The notes under the pieces are model-generated. The model was not told where the DNA came from and searched no databases. It saw only the letters and a list, made by a program, of their open reading frames with translations. Source: Chloroflexota bacterium (GTDB taxonomy: Bacteria > Chloroflexota > Dehalococcoidia > UBA2979). From it: 7,920 nt of DNA. Shown piece after piece: positions 6,567 through 7,920 of the stretch. The stretch is from contig PBOW01000030.1 of the NCBI GenBank assembly GCA_002725365.1, positions 1 to 7,920 on the forward strand, written 5' to 3'. Every line of letters starts with the position of its first letter. Positions within the stretch are counted from its first letter, which is position 1. Both the position numbers and the translations under genes were made by a program.

Positions 6567-7103
6567 ATGGTCGAAGCATCAAAACCAGTGGTCATTATTG
6601 ACCCGACAGACGAGCGAGAGCCAATCAAGAGGAGTTTAGCGAAACGTCCCGAGCATATTTCGGGAACGCTCGGGCTTCTTGATATATCGAAGCCACGCGG
6701 TGATAAATTCATCGACCGTCTGGAGCAACTCATCAATGAGCAGATGCCGGAAGTGACTGTTAAGCGATACATGAAACCGACTGTTTCTAAACCCGCTCCA
6801 CATGATCTTAGACAGAAAATCATGAATGAGTGTAATTTTGTTATTGAGGCGGTCGCTGACTGAGGAAGTTGTACAACGTGCAGTGTGCACGATGCAGTCT
6901 GGTTTGAAAGTAACAATATGCCTGCCGTGTTTGTGGCGACAGACGAATTTGTCGACTCAGCGGTGGCGCAATCCACTTCTCTTGGCTTGCCGGAGGTTCC
7001 GCGGGTTTACATTCCGCATCCTATGCAGGATCAAACAGATGAGGAAATGTGGGCAAAGGCTGAAGAAGCTCTCGATAAACTATTAGCCGCATTGGTGAAA
7101 TAG
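6567..7103 (+). CDS. UGSC-family selenoprotein (TGA at 6861-6863 read as selenocysteine)
   Basis: Reading TGA 6861-6863 as selenocysteine gives one 178-residue protein ending at TAG 7101-7103. The signature is Sec99-Gly-Ser-Cys102, inside VIEAVAD-U-GSCTTCSVHDAV (residues 92-111). This matches my recollection of the UGSC family, named for this motif, whose members carry Sec or Cys at the first position. Sec99 and Cys102 form a UxxC redox pair like thioredoxin CxxC, and Cys105 adds an overlapping CxxC. The N-terminal half (GTLGLLDISKPRGDKFIDRL, 33-52) and the C-terminal half (PEVPRVYIPHPM, 142-153) are both family-like, so the TGA splits one fold. A candidate bacterial SECIS hairpin follows at 6877-6891. 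The protein appears cytoplasmic: no signal peptide or membrane segment. The gene lies 25 bases after the thioredoxin-fold partner. The reaction is unknown; thiol or peroxide redox chemistry is inferred. The alternative is a pseudogene with a Cys-to-stop change. Confidence 0.88.
6861..6863 (+). other. Selenocysteine codon TGA (Sec99)
   Basis: The codon falls exactly at the U of the U-G-S-C motif: the next three codons are GGA AGT TGT. The frame remains open for 79 sense codons afterwards, and the residues there continue the same family. Confidence 0.88.
6877..6891 (+). promoter_or_regulatory. Candidate bacterial SECIS hairpin
   Basis: CGTGCA (6877-6882) pairs perfectly with TGCACG (6886-6891) around a GTG loop (6883-6885). 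The loop starts 20 bases after the end of the TGA, with 19 bases between. The described bacterial SECIS consensus places the apical loop about 16-37 bases after the UGA and wants a guanosine at the first or second loop position; both hold. The lower stem could extend through a mismatch with 6874-6875 pairing 6893-6894. The E. coli fdhF element has a similar UGCA/UGCA stem-top. SelB binding is inferred. The hairpin is also coding sequence for residues 104-109. Confidence 0.75.
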
Positions 7104-7150
7104 ATATCACGAGCTAGTTTGGTAACCGTCGGATACATTCACTTTCAAGT

Positions 7151-7163
7151 GTGTTGATAACAC
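7151..7163. repeat. Inverted repeat GTGTT-n3-AACAC before the SDR gene
   Basis: This is a perfect 5-base-arm dyad in the 110-base gap between the selenoprotein and SDR genes. A TTGATA within it resembles a -35 box, but no acceptable -10 follows at 15-18 bases. A second palindrome, GGTCGACC, lies at 7179-7186. Neither has a T-run, so neither looks like a terminator. Function is unassigned. Confidence 0.25.
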
Positions 7164-7213
7164 GTCGGCCATATCGTAGGTCGACCGATGATGTAGTTTG
7201 TGGGAGAGAAGTG

Positions 7214-7920
7214 ATGGGTAAATTAGACGGCAAAGTGGCGTTAGTAACGGGGGCAAGTAGGGGTATAGGCCAGACGATTGCCGAATTATTTGCTCAAGAG
7301 GGCGCGAAAGTTATTTGCAGTGCTCGTACGATCGATGAAGGAGATCACCAACTTGAAGGATCAATTAACCGAACCGTAAGTCTCATACGTGAAAATGGTG
7401 GGATAGCGGAGGCTGTTGCAGCGAATGTATCTGAGCCTGATGACTGCATAAAACTTATCGAGGACTCGAAAGAGGCATTCGGAGTGATAGATATATTGGT
7501 AAATAACGCCGCTCTGAATTATTACATACCCATCAAAGACTACCCACTCAATAGATGGCTCCGGGCATTCACGGTAAACGTGCATGCGCCGTTTATGCTG
7601 TCGCAGGCTGTACTGCCGGATATGATTCAAAAACAATCTGGTGCGATCGTAAATATTTCCTCAGGTGCTGCAATCGGTCCTGGCAGAGCACCATATTCAG
7701 GTGACCCAGCGCGAGGCGGTGTGATGTATGGGGCGAGTAAGGCGGCACTTGAGCGCTTCACTCAAGGGCTAGCTGAGGAAGTGTATGCCGACGGAATTAG
7801 TGTTACAGCATTGTCTCCTTCTCAGGTCGTCCCGACGCCTGGTACGGTATATCACAAGCTTGTCGAAGGACTAGACGACCCTAGAGGAGAATCACCTGAG
7901 CTCATGGCCCGCGCAACTTT
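7214..7920 (+). CDS. Short-chain dehydrogenase/reductase (SDR), C-terminus cut by the window edge
   Basis: A classical SDR, NAD(P)-dependent and probably acting on an alcohol or ketone; 235 codons are visible and the frame is open at the right edge. Motifs in order: TGASRGIG nucleotide-binding loop (12-19), NNAA (97-100), structural Asn122, catalytic Ser in NISSG (149 or 150), and catalytic Y172-x3-K176. The catalytic Ser and Tyr are about 22 residues apart, where 13 is usual. The extra residues (about 156-170) are rich in Gly and Pro and may shape the substrate pocket. Classical SDRs run about 250-300 residues, so only the end is missing. GGGAG at 7202-7206 stands 7 bases before ATG 7214; GTG 7211 is an in-frame alternative. 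The same direction and a 110-base gap suggest the same cluster as the selenoprotein, though a separate promoter is possible. The substrate is unknown. Confidence 0.92.
   Translation, partial: MGKLDGKVALVTGASRGIGQTIAELFAQEGAKVICSARTIDEGDHQLEGSINRTVSLIRENGGIAEAVAANVSEPDDCIKLIEDSKEAFGVIDILVNNAALNYYIPIKDYPLNRWLRAFTVNVHAPFMLSQAVLPDMIQKQSGAIVNISSGAAIGPGRAPYSGDPARGGVMYGASKAALERFTQGLAEEVYADGISVTALSPSQVVPTPGTVYHKLVEGLDDPRGESPELMARAT

Noticed and set aside
6861..6863. TGA as an ordinary stop or a pseudogene lesion.
   Set aside because: Exact placement in U-G-S-C, an intact downstream frame and the SECIS-like hairpin fit selenocysteine better. It cannot be fully excluded without the host's Sec genes.
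6826..7086. An 86-codon plus-strand frame overlapping the TGA region.
   Set aside because: It is out of frame with the UGSC protein, and its translation is Arg/Leu/Cys-rich with no recognisable motif.
1..7920. tRNA or rRNA genes, CRISPR arrays, insertion sequences or attachment sites.
   Set aside because: I saw no regularly spaced direct repeats, transposase-like frames, terminal inverted repeats or tRNA-like segments.

Overview
The window is a bacterial genome fragment of intermediate base composition. It carries one partial sulfatase, one ABC ATPase, one MFS transporter and a four-gene rightward cluster. The cluster is a luciferase-like oxidoreductase, a thioredoxin-fold protein, a small selenoprotein and an SDR dehydrogenase. 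The organism cannot be named from sequence alone. A sulfatase, an Rv3520c-type (probably F420-dependent) oxidoreductase, an SDR and a UGSC-type selenoprotein together fit an uncultured marine or soil bacterium. An actinobacterial or Chloroflexota (SAR202-like) lineage is a guess from gene content, not a demonstrated assignment.

Layout. 1-1573 (minus): sulfatase, cut by the left edge. 1574-1696: divergent intergenic stretch with a weak candidate promoter and an inverted repeat. 1697-2404 (plus): ABC-2-type ATPase with no permease beside it. 2417-3679 (minus): 12-TM MFS exporter, convergent with the ATPase and 12 bp from it. 3680-3807: divergent control region with a TATAAT box on the minus strand overlapped by an inverted repeat. 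3808-4857 (plus): LLM-class oxidoreductase. 4949-6541 (plus): 530-residue protein with an N-terminal thioredoxin fold and a large family domain. 6567-7103 (plus): UGSC-family selenoprotein. 7214-7920 (plus): SDR oxidoreductase, cut by the right edge.

The main result is at 6567-7103. A naive gene caller stops at the TGA at 6861-6863 and reports two unrelated short ORFs. Reading that TGA as selenocysteine gives one 178-residue protein with Sec99-Gly-Ser-Cys102, the signature of the UGSC family. The frame stays open for 79 more codons to a TAG. Nineteen nucleotides after the TGA lies a perfect 6-bp stem with a GUG loop (6877-6891), in the position and with the loop guanosine expected of a bacterial SECIS element. 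The gene in front encodes a thioredoxin-fold protein whose CxxC motif is reduced to CxxT. The pair therefore looks like a redox module with a UxxC site in one partner and a single-Cys site in the other, flanked by two oxidoreductases. The cluster's substrate is unknown. The SelA/SelB/SelC/SelD machinery it needs is not in this window.
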